From: CAMTVQ01 sp947085255
GTDB taxonomy: Bacteria > Bacteroidota > Bacteroidia > Sphingobacteriales > Sphingobacteriaceae
DNA: 64,000 bases
Reading direction: 5' to 3'
Assembly: GCA_947085255.1 (NCBI GenBank)
Contig: CAMTVQ010000004.1
Span: 186,001 to 250,000 of the forward strand
Every line of letters starts with the position of its first letter. Positions within the stretch are counted from its first letter, which is position 1. A program made the position numbers and the translations under genes. Of this stretch, positions 62,716 through 64,000 are shown piece after piece. The notes under the pieces are model-generated. The model had not been told where the DNA came from, did not search any database, and was given only the letters and a program-made list of their open reading frames with translations.

Positions 62716-63999
62716 TTATTCCACCACCAGCAAATCTTCTATCACATCTTTTTCTACTTTCAAATTGGCAATGATAAATTCTTGACGTTCGGGTGTATTT
62801 TTACCCATAAAATACTCGAGCAATTGCTTAATTGTTGCTTCCTTGGTAAGGATTACAGGATCCAAACGCATATCGGCTCCTATAAATAGCCCAAATTCGT
62901 CTGGAGATATTTCTCCCAAACCCTTAAATCGAGTTATCTCTGGCTTAACACCTAATTTTTCCATTGCCTTACGTTTCTCGTCTTCGCTGTAGCAATAAAT
63001 GGTTTCCTTTTTATTTCGGACCCTAAACAGTGGTGTTTGTAGAATGTACACATGGCCATTTTTTACCAAATCAGGGAAAAACTGCAAGAAAAATGTCATC
63101 ATCAGCAAACGGATGTGCATACCGTCCACATCTGCATCTGTAGCAATCACAATATTGTTGTATCGCAATCCTTCCAAGCCATCCTCTATATTTAACGCGT
63201 GTTGCAACAAATTAAACTCTTCGTTTTCGTACACAGTTTTTTTGGTATGCCCATAACAATTGAGCGGCTTTCCCTTTAAACTAAAAACAGCTTGTGTTTG
63301 CACATTACGCGATTTTGTAATAGAACCACTGGCAGAATCTCCCTCAGTAATAAACAAGGTTGTATTAAACCTCTCTTCACTTACATTTTCATCAAAATGC
63401 AGTTTACAGTCGCGCAGCTTTTTATTATGCAAATTGGCTTTTTTGGCCCGATCGTTTGCTAATTTCTTTATTCCTGCAATTTCCTTACGCTCCCGCTCCG
63501 ATTGCATAATGCGTTTTAGTAATGCATCTGCAGTTTCTGGGTGTTTGTGTAGATAATCGTCTAACTCCTTTTTCAAAAAATCGTTTATCCACGTACGCAT
63601 AGTAGGTCCATCAGGCCAAGCCGTAATGGAACCTAAGCGCGTTTTAGTTTGACTTTCAAAAACAGGCTCTTGCACCTTTACGCTTACTGCTGCTACGATA
63701 CTTGCTCGCACATCTGATGCGTCAAACTCTTTTTTGTAAAACTCACGTATCGTTTTTACCACCGCTTCTCTAAATGCAGCTTGATGCGTACCTCCCTGTG
63801 TGGTATGTTGTCCGTTTACAAAAGAGTAGTATTCTTCACCATACTGACTACCATGTGTCATGGCTATTTCAATATCCTGCGTTTTGAGATGAATAATTGG
63901 GTAGCGTATCGACTCCTCATCTGTATTTGCAGAGAGCAAATCGTGCAGCCCTCTCTCCGAGAAAAACTTTTGTCCATTTAGTATAATGGTAAGTCCTGC
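62716..63999 (-). CDS. parE: DNA topoisomerase IV subunit B, C-terminal part (5'-partial)
   Basis: The open frame runs to the window edge; 427 residues are visible and the ATP-binding N terminus is outside. The Toprim domain is complete: TLFITEGDSASGSIT, DADVDGMHIRLL and FKGLGEISP. The transducer motif TTQGGTHQAAF is also seen. ParE supplies the ATPase and Toprim parts to ParC. I infer ParE rather than GyrB from the adjacent parC. Confidence 0.93.
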   Translation of the reverse strand, partial: AGLTIILNGQKFFSERGLHDLLSANTDEESIRYPIIHLKTQDIEIAMTHGSQYGEEYYSFVNGQHTTQGGTHQAAFREAVVKTIREFYKKEFDASDVRASIVAAVSVKVQEPVFESQTKTRLGSITAWPDGPTMRTWINDFLKKELDDYLHKHPETADALLKRIMQSERERKEIAGIKKLANDRAKKANLHNKKLRDCKLHFDENVSEERFNTTLFITEGDSASGSITKSRNVQTQAVFSLKGKPLNCYGHTKKTVYENEEFNLLQHALNIEDGLEGLRYNNIVIATDADVDGMHIRLLMMTFFLQFFPDLVKNGHVYILQTPLFRVRNKKETIYCYSEDEKRKAMEKLGVKPEITRFKGLGEISPDEFGLFIGADMRLDPVILTKEATIKQLLEYFMGKNTPERQEFIIANLKVEKDVIEDLLVVE

Positions 64000-64000
64000 A

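Noticed and set aside
62716..63939. Complete 407-residue gene starting at 63939
   Set aside because: That start is an internal TTG; the frame continues with GyrB/ParE sequence to the window edge, so it is a 5'-partial parE.

Overview
This AT-rich 64 kb window comes from the chromosome of a member of the Bacteroidota, probably of the Chitinophagales/Sphingobacteriia side (the phylum call is firm, the order is a guess). The evidence is six secreted proteins with C-terminal type IX secretion (T9SS) sorting domains, Bacteroidota-type promoters (TTTG, about 19-20 nt, TAnnTTTG), weak Shine-Dalgarno signals, a RibBA fusion, a long-form IspG, a HemC-HemD fusion, an E1 alpha/beta fusion and an isolated atpDC pair. 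I see no rRNA, tRNA, insertion sequence, prophage, CRISPR array or integrase. The only stretch over 300 bases without an intact gene is the pseudogene at 48573-49154.

Layout. 1-4.2 kb: two overlapping glycosyltransferases (the first cut by the window edge), ribBA and a secreted GH16-like protein. 4.2-6.7 kb: membrane pyrophosphatase hppA with an unusual Cys/His/Met-rich tail. 6.8-8.9 kb: a large modular T9SS protein. 9-12.4 kb: paaZ-like and folC on the minus strand. 12.5-16.8 kb: fused 2-oxoacid dehydrogenase E1, then GNAT, GT4 and SDR genes packed stop-to-start. 16.8-25 kb: a lipoprotein, ispG, a secreted M28 peptidase, a TlpA / beta-barrel / Omp28 cassette and a small T9SS protein. 24.9-27.3 kb: MlaE-MlaF ABC transporter translationally coupled to an rRNA-methyltransferase-like gene. 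27.4-32.5 kb: an SDR, two related T9SS proteins, and an ECF sigma / membrane anti-sigma-like / beta-barrel set. 32.6-41.6 kb: a minus-strand heme operon (hemA, hemCD, hemB, hemL, histidine kinase, response regulator, hemE, hemJ) followed by an SRPBCC gene. 41.6-47.9 kb: tyrosine/homogentisate catabolism (flavin reductase-like, FAH, hmgA, hppD) surrounding a five-PKD T9SS protein. 48-51.3 kb: purN, a nonsense-broken membrane protein gene, a lipoprotein and purH. 51.4-57 kb: the rod-shape operon mreB-mreC-mreD-PBP2-rodA. 57-64 kb: a Bacteroidota hypothetical, tdk, atpD-atpC, then parC and the 3' part of parE on the minus strand.

How the genes work together. The hem cluster covers glutamyl-tRNA to uroporphyrinogen and coproporphyrinogen, plus the HemJ oxidation step, and has a two-component system embedded in it. 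The hppD-hmgA-FAH genes carry out successive ring-opening and hydrolysis steps of tyrosine breakdown; the maleylacetoacetate isomerase is not in the window. The mre genes and PBP2/RodA make up the elongation machinery for lateral wall synthesis.

The most unusual items are the pyrophosphatase tail, degenerate short tandem repeats at gene boundaries with one in frame inside ispG, the two-component system inside the heme operon, the cysteine-framed PKD repeats, several -7 boxes so close to start codons that leaderless mRNAs are likely, and the fresh-looking nonsense pseudogene. I did not find a clearly new defence or mobile system.
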